A stretch of 64,000 bases of DNA from an uncultured Aquimarina sp. Lineage in GTDB: Bacteria; Bacteroidota; Bacteroidia; Flavobacteriales; Flavobacteriaceae. The position numbers were made by a program, and so were the translations under genes. Positions 8,448 through 16,036 of this stretch are shown piece after piece. Position 1 is the first letter of the stretch; each line of letters starts with the position of its first letter. The notes under the pieces are model-generated. The model worked only from the letters and a program-made list of their open reading frames with translations, was not told the origin of the DNA and searched no databases. The DNA is taken from the NCBI GenBank assembly GCA_947502885.1, contig CANNBP010000020.1, positions 22,179 through 86,178 on the forward strand, given 5' to 3'.

Positions 8448-9791
8448 ATGACACAAATGAAATGCTATTTCACAACCCTGATCGCTCTCCTATTAACTAC
8501 CTGTATATATTCGACAGAAGTTGTTCTAACAGGAGGAAATCAAAATGATGTATTGACTGCTATTACTACCTTAAATACTGAAGGAGGTGGGGTAATTGTT
8601 ATAAATGGTGATGTATTCATCAATAATGATATTACAATTCCAGAAACGGTAACCATCAAGGTTATTAATGGTCATAAATTAAAAATTAAAGGAAATGTGA
8701 CATTAACTATTAATGGATTAATTGAAGCAGGACCTTATCAAATTTTTGAACAAGACGATAATGGTACGGTTGAAGATTGTTTTTGGGACAGATGGGATTT
8801 CACTTTAGATGATGGTAAAGTAAGAGGTAATTTAAAAAATGCCTACGTAGTACCACAATGGTGGGGTGTTGATGATACCGGTGTTACCATCTGTGGCCAA
8901 AGTTTTCAAAATGCAATCGAATCATTTCCTAACGTTCAAAAATTTGTTGCAAACGGCAAGTTTCTGCTAGAAAAAACCTTACATCTTAATCAAAACAATC
9001 GCTATTATGATTTTACAGGAGCTACTTTTATTGGAGTTAATGAAAGTAGAAATGTATGTCGAGCCTTTGAGAATAGTTACCCTCAATGGTATACGACGCC
9101 TTCTCAAATTGAAGACATGAACCGTTTACCAGAAACTTGGCCTGCAACCGATACAGGAGGTTTAATTAATATAGGTAAACGAAGAGATTTGACCGAGACA
9201 TCTCCTTACTCTGTAGTAAATGTAACAATTGACGGAGGTATTTATGTTCCTAAATCCATTTATGATAATGCTTTAGGGATATTAAATGCCAAAAATTCAC
9301 AAATTCTAAATGTTACAATACACTGTTATGATGGTCTTAGAGGAATAGCAATTCAACATCCTGCAAATTGGAATGTAGCCACTCGTACAGACCACGTAAT
9401 TATTAGAAATGTGATTCAACAAGGCGGTATAAATGTTATCAATATAGATTTAAGTCGAAGTAAAAATCAGTATGTAAAGAATGTCATTATTGACAATATA
9501 ATAGGCCATGATGTAACTGGAACTGAAGTTGATGGTACTACATATGGGTATGCTTTTAGACTAAGTAATCAAAACGATTTAGCTATAGGGGAAATTGTAA
9601 AAAGAATAGAAAATGTATCAATTTCGAACGTAGTTCTGACTCATGTCAATGGAGGATTTTATTTTGATGGTGTAACTGGTAACTTATCAAATACTCAGGT
9701 CATAGGTTATGGCAAAAAAGATGCTACCAAACTTCATAAAGAAGAAAAAAATTCTGATTTAATGATCGCGAATTATAGAATTAAAAATTAG
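8448..9791 (+). CDS. Secreted right-handed beta-helix (pectate-lyase-fold) protein, function unknown
   Basis: The signal peptide is plausible from either ATG 8448 or ATG 8457 (M-K-C-Y-F-T-T-L...). The mature protein is rich in V/I-N-x-x-I and N-V-T-I-x-G type repeats, the pattern of parallel beta-helix coils. W-W-G-V-D-D-T-G followed by an A-I-x-x-F helix resembles the N-terminal cap of pectate_lyase_3 proteins, where the usual form is D-G-x-x-D-D-T. Such folds carry glycoside hydrolases, lyases and phage-type depolymerases. I see no conserved acidic catalytic pair, so an enzymatic role is not claimed. There is no T9SS domain. The gene stands alone. Confidence 0.7.
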   Translation: MTQMKCYFTTLIALLLTTCIYSTEVVLTGGNQNDVLTAITTLNTEGGGVIVINGDVFINNDITIPETVTIKVINGHKLKIKGNVTLTINGLIEAGPYQIFEQDDNGTVEDCFWDRWDFTLDDGKVRGNLKNAYVVPQWWGVDDTGVTICGQSFQNAIESFPNVQKFVANGKFLLEKTLHLNQNNRYYDFTGATFIGVNESRNVCRAFENSYPQWYTTPSQIEDMNRLPETWPATDTGGLINIGKRRDLTETSPYSVVNVTIDGGIYVPKSIYDNALGILNAKNSQILNVTIHCYDGLRGIAIQHPANWNVATRTDHVIIRNVIQQGGINVINIDLSRSKNQYVKNVIIDNIIGHDVTGTEVDGTTYGYAFRLSNQNDLAIGEIVKRIENVSISNVVLTHVNGGFYFDGVTGNLSNTQVIGYGKKDATKLHKEEKNSDLMIANYRIKN

Positions 9792-9799
9792 ATAAGAGT

Positions 9800-9838
9800 T
9801 TAATTATTCAAAACATAAAGTATGTTTTGAATAATTAA
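9800..9838. repeat. Perfect 18-bp inverted repeat with 3-base loop
   Basis: TTAATTATTCAAAACATA, loop AAG, then the exact complement. It starts 9 bases after the stop codon at 9791. No T-run follows on the plus strand, so it may protect the mRNA 3' end or act as an atypical terminator. Confidence 0.8.
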
Positions 9839-9893
9839 GAATTCAGCTTCTAAAAAGTATAAGGGTTATTCTTAGAATACCGTTATCTCTACC

Positions 9894-9939
9894 TATTTTA
9901 ACCCAAGAGTAGTTTTAAAACTACCTTTGGGTTAAAATA
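9894..9939. terminator. Long convergent-gene hairpin, probable bidirectional terminator
   Basis: TATTTTAACCCAA pairs with TTGGGTTAAAATA around an inner perfect palindrome GTAGTTTTAAAACTAC. It lies 12 bases after the CHAT gene stop (minus strand) and about 100 bases after the beta-helix gene stop. Confidence 0.75.
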
Positions 9940-9951
9940 AAGTATAATAAC

Positions 9952-12693
9952 TCATAACCTTTTTCCTTTCGCATTTTTATACTTCTTAAGAAGAAAAACA
10001 ATCACTGCCAAAATAACGACCCCACCAATCAAATACCAATACCAAGGTAAATCACTTCTAACATCAATACCATCAATATTACCTATCAAAATTGGCGCTC
10101 CCCAGTAATGAGGAGATGTCGCTACTCCACTATTATTTTTCAAATAAGTTCTTTTTGCTTTCTGTAACGCTTCAGTTTTGGTATTTCCTTCTTTTATATA
10201 GGTATAAAAATTAGACATGATTTCATGCGTAGACTTTTCATTTACGCTCCACAAAGTAGAAATTACACTTCTGGTTCCTGAACTAAAAAAACCTCTGGCC
10301 AAACTCATTACCCCTTCTCCTGTTTTAAGTTCTCCTAGCGAAGTATTACAAGCGCTAAGTACAACTAAATCTGCTTGGTTCTTAGTTGCATACAATTCGT
10401 CAAGACTTAACTTATCATCATAAAAAGCGATCCATGGATCGGTACTTTCTCCCACATCTGCATGCGTGGATAAGTGTACCATATTATAATTAGATATTGC
10501 ACTCATAAACTTATCTTTTGAGGCATTGGCATAGTCATACACCTTTCCATCAAACAAAGACGCTATTTCATTTACTTCTTCAGTACTTCGTAATAAACCC
10601 ACAAGTGTCGAATCCTTAAATTTTACTGGCGCAAATCCAATAAAATCATTTTGTGGCAAACGCGCTACCTTTTCATTAAGTTGTAAAAATGATAGTGAGT
10701 ATGCATAACTTATGTTACACTGGTTAATGAGATAGCTAGTACTATCTGTTGAAGATGTCATTAATACCTCAAATGGAATTTGTTGTAAATGCTGATCTGG
10801 AATAAGAACTACATTACCATCGATAAATACATTAGGACTAATTTCTGGAAACAAGGTATTGTAAATCGTATTCGCCAATTTTTGAAATGATATAAATTCT
10901 TCTTCGGTATAAAATGGCGTAGCTAATTTATGTCTAAGGGTTATTAGGTTTTTATGCAACGCGTTAACATCATTGATCTTAAAGAATTTTTCTTTATTTT
11001 TTGAAAGAAATAAACCGTATCCTTCCTTATCATTTAAGATATAATACATGGTGGCCTGGTTTCTTTCGTTTTGTTGTTTTTTTACCTGATCATAAGAAAC
11101 CAGTTGTAGTTTTTGTTTATACTTATAATACCCCGGATACCCTGTTTCTAAAGAATCTATAAACTTTTCATACCGCCTTTTATGCTCATAAATGATATCC
11201 CGTAACGAATCCTTCTTTAACGCTGTTGTTGACTCATCATCTTTTAACTCTTCTTCTGCCAAATGGATTGATCGCCTAAGGTCAAATTCTCTTTCTGATA
11301 ATGCCTCGGGTAACTGTGCATTTTCTTTGGCTTTTTCTTGTGTAAGGTCTTCGAGTAATAATATCGCCTTATTTTTTTCCATAAAATAAAAGGCTTCTTT
11401 AGATTTACTCAACTTATAACAAGCTTCTACAGCTTTCATATATAAGTCTGCACTTTGCTCTCTCCAGAATAACTTTGATTGAAACTCTGTACTCTCAAAA
11501 CGAATCACATCAACCAATTGATCGGCTAACTCAAAAGCTTCTAATGCTTTCTTTAAATATTCACTTTGTTGCTCATGATTATAGTAACTAATCCACCCAT
11601 TGGCATAATCAGTTATATAGCCCAACAGATCAAGTTTATAGGGAGATACTTTTAGTTTTTCTATGTCTGGCAATACGGTATAGTCACTGCGTTCTAGTGC
11701 TCCTAACACACTTGTTATCGCTTTATGATAATGAGTTAAAGCGTTTCTAAAGTCGAGTTGTACCGTATAGTAATCGCCTAGGTTATTATATACAGGAGCT
11801 TGTAGGTTGGTATTAGATCCAGCATAACTCAAGGCTTTGTCATAGTATATTTTAGCATTAACAAGATCATTCGATTTCTTACATGAGACTCCAATATTAC
11901 TATAGTTCATAGAAATATAAGACGAGTCCTTCATTTGATGACTAACTGCTAAAGCTTTTTTATGGTAAGCTATTGCCTTAGCATATTCTTGTCGTTCGTC
12001 ATATAGATTTCCTGATATCTGATTAATATTCAAATAATCTAAATTATTTAGACTAATAATATTGGAGAGTGAATCAGCACATTTCACATAATACATACTT
12101 CTTTTATCATAGAGCCAATTCATTCTCTCATACATTTGAGATAGATTTACATAGTTTCTGAAAAGAAGCTTATATTTCTTGCTATTTTTAAAATATTCTT
12201 CTGCTTTTACAAGGTTATTTTTTGCCTTATCAAAATCACCAACCAAAGTATACATTATACCAATTCTATTAAAGGCTTTGGCTGTAATGTCATTTTTCTG
12301 TCTGTACTCAATTAGTTTTGTATATGCTTGTATTGCCTTAGGGTAATTCCCTTTTAACTTATAATAATACCCTAATGCATAGAAAGATTTTGATATTTCA
12401 GAAGTATCTTTGTTTTTCTTACGAATCTTTATTGCTTTTTTCGAATAATTAATTGCGCTATTAACATCTATTCGATATATCTTTTTAGAATACTCATGAT
12501 AGCATAGTGCTAATTGAAGTTGATCTGGATGGTTTTGATGTTGAATAAAAAAAGTAGTGATCAGTTCACTTTTATTTTCTGAGGTTAACCCAACAATACT
12601 ATCATATGTTGATTTTAAATCAGAGGTGATTTGAGCGGAAAGCATACCACAAATAAAACAAAAGAAAAAAAGACATCGAGATAACCTCATCAA
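9952..12693 (-). CDS. TPR-CHAT caspase-like protease, exported and C-terminally membrane-anchored
   Basis: Residues 1-20 form a signal peptide ending S-A-Q. Residues about 60-430 are tandem tetratricopeptide repeats (A-x-x-Y-x-x-A-[IL] cores) and 430-520 is a charged helical linker. The C-terminal half is a CHAT domain (caspase-like peptidase of the HetF/TPR group) with the likely dyad His744 in H-L-S-T-H-A-D and Cys782 in L-S-A-C-N-T, followed by G-E-G-V-x-S-L-A-R-G-F and T-L-W-S-V. A single transmembrane helix at about 886-903 and a short basic tail end the protein. This topology puts both TPR and CHAT in the periplasm. The gene lies about 60 bases downstream of the 68-aa lipoprotein gene on the same strand, so one transcript is likely. 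Catalytic activity is inferred from the motif. Confidence 0.92.
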   Translation of the reverse strand: MMRLSRCLFFFCFICGMLSAQITSDLKSTYDSIVGLTSENKSELITTFFIQHQNHPDQLQLALCYHEYSKKIYRIDVNSAINYSKKAIKIRKKNKDTSEISKSFYALGYYYKLKGNYPKAIQAYTKLIEYRQKNDITAKAFNRIGIMYTLVGDFDKAKNNLVKAEEYFKNSKKYKLLFRNYVNLSQMYERMNWLYDKRSMYYVKCADSLSNIISLNNLDYLNINQISGNLYDERQEYAKAIAYHKKALAVSHQMKDSSYISMNYSNIGVSCKKSNDLVNAKIYYDKALSYAGSNTNLQAPVYNNLGDYYTVQLDFRNALTHYHKAITSVLGALERSDYTVLPDIEKLKVSPYKLDLLGYITDYANGWISYYNHEQQSEYLKKALEAFELADQLVDVIRFESTEFQSKLFWREQSADLYMKAVEACYKLSKSKEAFYFMEKNKAILLLEDLTQEKAKENAQLPEALSEREFDLRRSIHLAEEELKDDESTTALKKDSLRDIIYEHKRRYEKFIDSLETGYPGYYKYKQKLQLVSYDQVKKQQNERNQATMYYILNDKEGYGLFLSKNKEKFFKINDVNALHKNLITLRHKLATPFYTEEEFISFQKLANTIYNTLFPEISPNVFIDGNVVLIPDQHLQQIPFEVLMTSSTDSTSYLINQCNISYAYSLSFLQLNEKVARLPQNDFIGFAPVKFKDSTLVGLLRSTEEVNEIASLFDGKVYDYANASKDKFMSAISNYNMVHLSTHADVGESTDPWIAFYDDKLSLDELYATKNQADLVVLSACNTSLGELKTGEGVMSLARGFFSSGTRSVISTLWSVNEKSTHEIMSNFYTYIKEGNTKTEALQKAKRTYLKNNSGVATSPHYWGAPILIGNIDGIDVRSDLPWYWYLIGGVVILAVIVFLLKKYKNAKGKRL

Positions 12694-12753
12694 AAAAAGC
12701 TGTAATTAGTACGACTAATGTACAGCTTTCTTAGGTATTAGTTTATTAAAGGA

Positions 12754-12960
12754 CTATTCTAAATCTGGATCATCTTCAGCCACTTGCTTCTTTTCTCCTC
12801 GAATCTCTCCCAAATCATCTCTTGTTATTAATGATTCTGAATCTATTTCTGAAAAATTAGTGATTTCAAATTTTTCCGGAATTTCGGCAGTCGCATCTTC
12901 TTTAGTACAACCTATAACAACTGCGCAACACAACATAACATAGCAAATTACTTTCTTCAT
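12754..12960 (-). CDS. 68-aa lipoprotein ending in the E-K-K-Q-x-A-x-x-D-P-D-L-E motif
   Basis: The signal peptide ends V-I-G-C at residue 18, followed by T-K-E-D. The mature part is only about 50 acidic residues. Its last 13 residues (56-68) match residues 108-120 of the neighbouring S8 protease at ten positions, and the protein stops exactly at the glutamate where the S8 chain continues into its catalytic domain. It may be a substrate, an inhibitor or a propeptide mimic for the CHAT or S8 protease. It lies just upstream of the CHAT gene in the same orientation. The family is not one I know by name. Confidence 0.8.
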   Translation of the reverse strand: MKKVICYVMLCCAVVIGCTKEDATAEIPEKFEITNFSEIDSESLITRDDLGEIRGEKKQVAEDDPDLE

Positions 12961-13110
12961 AATTTTAATTTTTAAATTGTTAAACTTTATATGTGTTTAT
13001 GTTATAACTTATAAGAATGTTACTTATTTATTTAAAAACATCCATCCCTTTCCTACACACCCTCTCACCTGTCGTTTGCACGCCATTGTCTTCAAAGGAA
13101 AGGAATTCTC

Positions 13111-13141
13111 AAAAAAAAATCTCCCTATAAAAGGGAGATTT
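13111..13141 (-). terminator. Rho-independent terminator of the S8 protease gene
   Basis: On the minus strand, AATCTCCC and GGGAGATT arms with a TTTTATA loop are followed by nine T. It separates the S8 gene from the lipoprotein-CHAT transcript. Confidence 0.88.
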
Positions 13142-13169
13142 ATATGTATTCTAAATCTTTTCAGTATTA

Positions 13170-14435
13170 CTATTTTTTAATGTATGCCTGATGTTTAATT
13201 TCTTCTAAACTATTAAGGTGTTTTGCCTCTCCTTTGATTTTGGTTTCTATCAATGCGGTGGGAATACCCTTGGCATAAAACCATGCTGCATTGGCAGAAG
13301 CAAAAGCCGTAGCAAACGAAGTACCGGATACTTTTTCTGCACCTTTACCAAAATCAAATACTATATTTTGTCCGTGAGCAGCAAAATCTACACTTTGTTT
13401 CCCATAATTAGAAAACCACGCCAAATCTGTAAATGCAGTATTCATGGCAGCAATACTTAATACATTACTATGGGCATAAGATGATGGATAATGCCCCAAT
13501 TCATCATTATTAGAAGTTTCGTTACCCGCAGAAGTTACGATCATAATTTTACCTTTTTCTTCAGTTTCTTGTATGAACTTTTTAAGCAAACTCTGTGGTT
13601 CTCCACACCACCCAAAACTCATATTAATTACATTCATTCCTGGTTTTTTAACTGCAAAACGATATCCACATAACAGGTCAAAGTATGTTCCTTTGCCTTC
13701 TTTATTAAATATTTTTACGGGTAGTATACTATACGAAACATTTAAATTTTTAAGCGTATTATGAATGATAGAAGTTACAATAGTACCATGGCCATTATTA
13801 TCATTGGCCACAAAATCCTGATTTACAAAATCCCAACCCGATACCTCTACACTAGTACCATCATTACAAGCCGAACCGTTATTCATACTATTGTATAATA
13901 CCAATGAGCTAAACTCTGGGCGATCAAATTGTATCCCGGTATCCAGAACAGCAATATTTACCGCAGCTTTATCTTCTAGTTTAATAGAAGTATTATATAC
14001 CCCAGATAGTGGAGTTCCTCCATCATAAAAGGTTTGTGTGCCCGTAGTCGACATCGCAAAATTATGGTTTACTCCTTCTAGGTCCGGATCTGTATCGGCC
14101 GATTGTTTTTTCTCTTCAATATCAATGGGCTTACCGTTTTCTGTGTCATTAAAAATCCATAATTCTAAAGTTTCATCGGCACACTCGCATCTTTTTATTT
14201 TTTTTACGTTATGATCTTTTCTTATCTGACGTTTTCTACGTGATAATCTTCTTTTATACTTCACCACCAATTGATTTTTTGTAGGTTGTGCATTACAATC
14301 TTCTGGTTTCTTTTCTTTTTTATCACTAACAGCTTCTAGCGAAGCGTCTTCTGTTAGTTCGTTACCTTCTTGTGTGCAACCGATACACATAAATAGAAAG
14401 CACCCCAATACAAATAATACGTTACTTTTTTTCAT
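13170..14435 (-). CDS. S8 (subtilisin-like) serine protease, lipoprotein with N-terminal prodomain
   Basis: The lipoprotein signal peptide ends C-I-G-C at residue 20. Residues about 54-97 form a basic, inhibitor-like prodomain (L-V-V-K-Y-K-R ... C-E-C-A-D-E-T-L-E-L-W). A linker holds E-K-K-Q-S-A-D-T-D-P-D-L-E at 108-120. The peptidase domain follows with Asp165 (V-L-D-T-G), His216 (N-G-H-G-T), the oxyanion Asn305 (S-A-G-N-E) and Ser373 (S-G-T-S-F-A). It should be a periplasmic or surface subtilase made as a zymogen, with the linker a natural activation site. It is divergent from the ECF sigma gene, and a bipartite promoter-like element lies at 14534-14562. Its placement between the CHAT pair and the sigma/anti-sigma pair suggests it is part of the same pathway. 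Confidence 0.92.
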   Translation of the reverse strand: MKKSNVLFVLGCFLFMCIGCTQEGNELTEDASLEAVSDKKEKKPEDCNAQPTKNQLVVKYKRRLSRRKRQIRKDHNVKKIKRCECADETLELWIFNDTENGKPIDIEEKKQSADTDPDLEGVNHNFAMSTTGTQTFYDGGTPLSGVYNTSIKLEDKAAVNIAVLDTGIQFDRPEFSSLVLYNSMNNGSACNDGTSVEVSGWDFVNQDFVANDNNGHGTIVTSIIHNTLKNLNVSYSILPVKIFNKEGKGTYFDLLCGYRFAVKKPGMNVINMSFGWCGEPQSLLKKFIQETEEKGKIMIVTSAGNETSNNDELGHYPSSYAHSNVLSIAAMNTAFTDLAWFSNYGKQSVDFAAHGQNIVFDFGKGAEKVSGTSFATAFASANAAWFYAKGIPTALIETKIKGEAKHLNSLEEIKHQAYIKK

Positions 14436-14533
14436 TGTTGTATTCTTTTAAGTGGTTAATTAAATTGTTCCCTTCAATTAATTATAGCTATTATGTTAAC
14501 TTTTATTAGGCTAAAATTATTGTTTATACTGCT

Positions 14534-14562
14534 CCGTTCCACTTTTTTGAAAATGTTACCCA
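14534..14562 (-). promoter_or_regulatory. Bipartite promoter-like element, copy 2 (S8 protease gene)
   Basis: On the minus strand TGGGTAAC, 13 bases, TGGAACGG, pointing at the S8 gene start at 14435. It matches the element at 5117-5146 in both blocks and nearly in spacing. It lies in the 181-base divergent region shared with the ECF sigma gene, so that sigma factor is an obvious candidate reader. Confidence 0.5.
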
Positions 14563-14616
14563 TAATGTATATCTTTTTTTTAGAATTGATTATTTTTACG
14601 GAAACACACAAACCCT

Positions 14617-15186
14617 ATGCCCACAAAAAAAGATGACTATCTTTTACATAGCCTACTACAAGGAGATGAAAAAGGGATTGCAGAAATTTATAAACAGGTT
14701 TTTCCTAAAGTGGTTTCTTTTATCCTTAAAAACAAAGGACAATATGAAGATGCCGAAGATATTTTTCAGAAAGTTCTTGTCCAACTAACCACCAGAACCA
14801 AAGTACAAGACTTTAAACTTACAACCTCTTTTGATGGGTATATTTTTGGAGCTTGTAAAAATTTATGGAGGCGTGAATTAAATAAAAATAAAAAATGGGT
14901 AACAAATGATGGTATTGTAGAACGGGTGAATGAAGAAAAAGATCTTGCTATGGCAATATTGGATCAAGAGCGTTGGGAATTGTACAAAGAATGCTTCGAG
15001 AAACTATCTACGAATTGTAAAGAAATACTTCGTTATTTCTTTGATAAACTATCGTATAAAGAAATCGTAGCCAAGACCTCATACACCTCTGAAACTGTAG
15101 TAAGGCAACGTGTTTTTAAATGTAAATCGAAACTTTCTGAGCATATCAAATCAGATAGACGATTTAAATCCCTAACAGAACTATGA
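14617..15186 (+). CDS. ECF-type RNA polymerase sigma factor
   Basis: This 189-residue protein has the two-domain layout of extracytoplasmic-function sigma factors: a sigma2 region (about 18-90, with the E-D-A-E-D-I-F-Q-K-V helix and D-G-Y-I-F-G-A-C-K-N-L-W) and a sigma4 helix-turn-helix (about 130-180, L-S-Y-K-E-I-V-A-K-T-S-Y-T-S-E-T-V-V-R-Q-R). There is no sigma3 domain. The gene overlaps the next by four bases (ATGA), where a transmembrane anti-sigma-like protein starts, the usual arrangement for ECF control by signals from outside the cytoplasm. It is divergent from the S8 protease gene. Its regulon is unknown; candidate promoters are noted at 14534 and 5117. Confidence 0.93.
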   Translation: MPTKKDDYLLHSLLQGDEKGIAEIYKQVFPKVVSFILKNKGQYEDAEDIFQKVLVQLTTRTKVQDFKLTTSFDGYIFGACKNLWRRELNKNKKWVTNDGIVERVNEEKDLAMAILDQERWELYKECFEKLSTNCKEILRYFFDKLSYKEIVAKTSYTSETVVRQRVFKCKSKLSEHIKSDRRFKSLTEL

Positions 15187-15995
15187 ATTTTGACGAACAA
15201 ACATACGAAACGATAGAAGCTTATCTTGATAATACATTGTCTGAGGCAGAACGACTATCTTTTGAGAAACGCATGCAAGATGATCCCAATCTTGCTATAG
15301 AAATTAGAATAAATCGGGAGATGAGAGCTCAATTTAGTAAGGCTTCAAATGCAACCATTTCGAACCCCGAATATGATAGCGAAACACTAGCATCTTTAGA
15401 AAAACACTTAAAAAGTGAAGAGATCTCCCAACTTTCTAAAAAGATAAAAGAAGGTAAACGACTATATGACAAAACCTCAACTTCAAAAAAACCTATATTA
15501 AGATACTTGTACTATGCGGCTGCAGCGGTTGCCTTGATTTTTTTGGTGAATCGATTTTTTATAACCCCCACAAATACTTCAGAAGAGTTATATGTTGCAT
15601 ATAGCGATTGGAAAAACCTTCCTTCTCTTACCTCTAAAGGCGCTGATCAGAACAATCTTGCCAAGGGAGAAACTTTATTCGCCGAAAAGAAATATAAAGA
15701 AGCTATTACTATTTTTTCTAAAAATGAATATATTAATAATCCACATGTTCTTATGTATCTAGGTGTATCTTATCTAGAATCTAATAATTTTGAAAAAGCA
15801 CAGATTACTTTCCATCGGTTACTAAATGGTAAAACATTAGAGAGTAACAAAGCTTACTGGTATATTACATTAACCTATCTAAAACAAGGAAATAACGAAA
15901 AAGCCATTGAGTATTTACAATTATTAAGGACAAACAAAAACAACTATCAATATAAAGAGGCTGGAGAATTGTTATCTAAGATTAGAGAAAAGTAG
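15183..15995 (+). CDS. Transmembrane anti-sigma-like protein with periplasmic TPR domain
   Basis: The first 50 residues resemble the cytoplasmic head of anti-sigma factors (Y-L-D-N-T-L-S-E-A-E-R ... F-E-K-R-M-Q-D-D-P), without zinc-binding cysteines. A single transmembrane helix lies at about 106-127. The periplasmic part (about 155-265) holds TPR repeats (A-K-G-E-T-L-F-A-E-K-K-Y-K-E-A-I). It is translationally coupled to the sigma gene. It probably holds the sigma factor until a periplasmic signal or proteolysis releases it. The TPR domain could be where the TPR-CHAT protein or a client docks. The anti-sigma role is inferred from context and the N-terminal pattern. Confidence 0.8.
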   Translation: MNFDEQTYETIEAYLDNTLSEAERLSFEKRMQDDPNLAIEIRINREMRAQFSKASNATISNPEYDSETLASLEKHLKSEEISQLSKKIKEGKRLYDKTSTSKKPILRYLYYAAAAVALIFLVNRFFITPTNTSEELYVAYSDWKNLPSLTSKGADQNNLAKGETLFAEKKYKEAITIFSKNEYINNPHVLMYLGVSYLESNNFEKAQITFHRLLNGKTLESNKAYWYITLTYLKQGNNEKAIEYLQLLRTNKNNYQYKEAGELLSKIREK

Positions 15996-16036
15996 AGAAT
16001 CACTCATTTTAAGAAATTTAATTATCTCATTGTGGT

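Noticed and set aside
9952..15995. A type III-E CRISPR (Craspase) locus
   Set aside because: Only the TPR-CHAT and sigma elements resemble it; no CRISPR repeats, effector or cas genes are present, and the CHAT protein here is exported.
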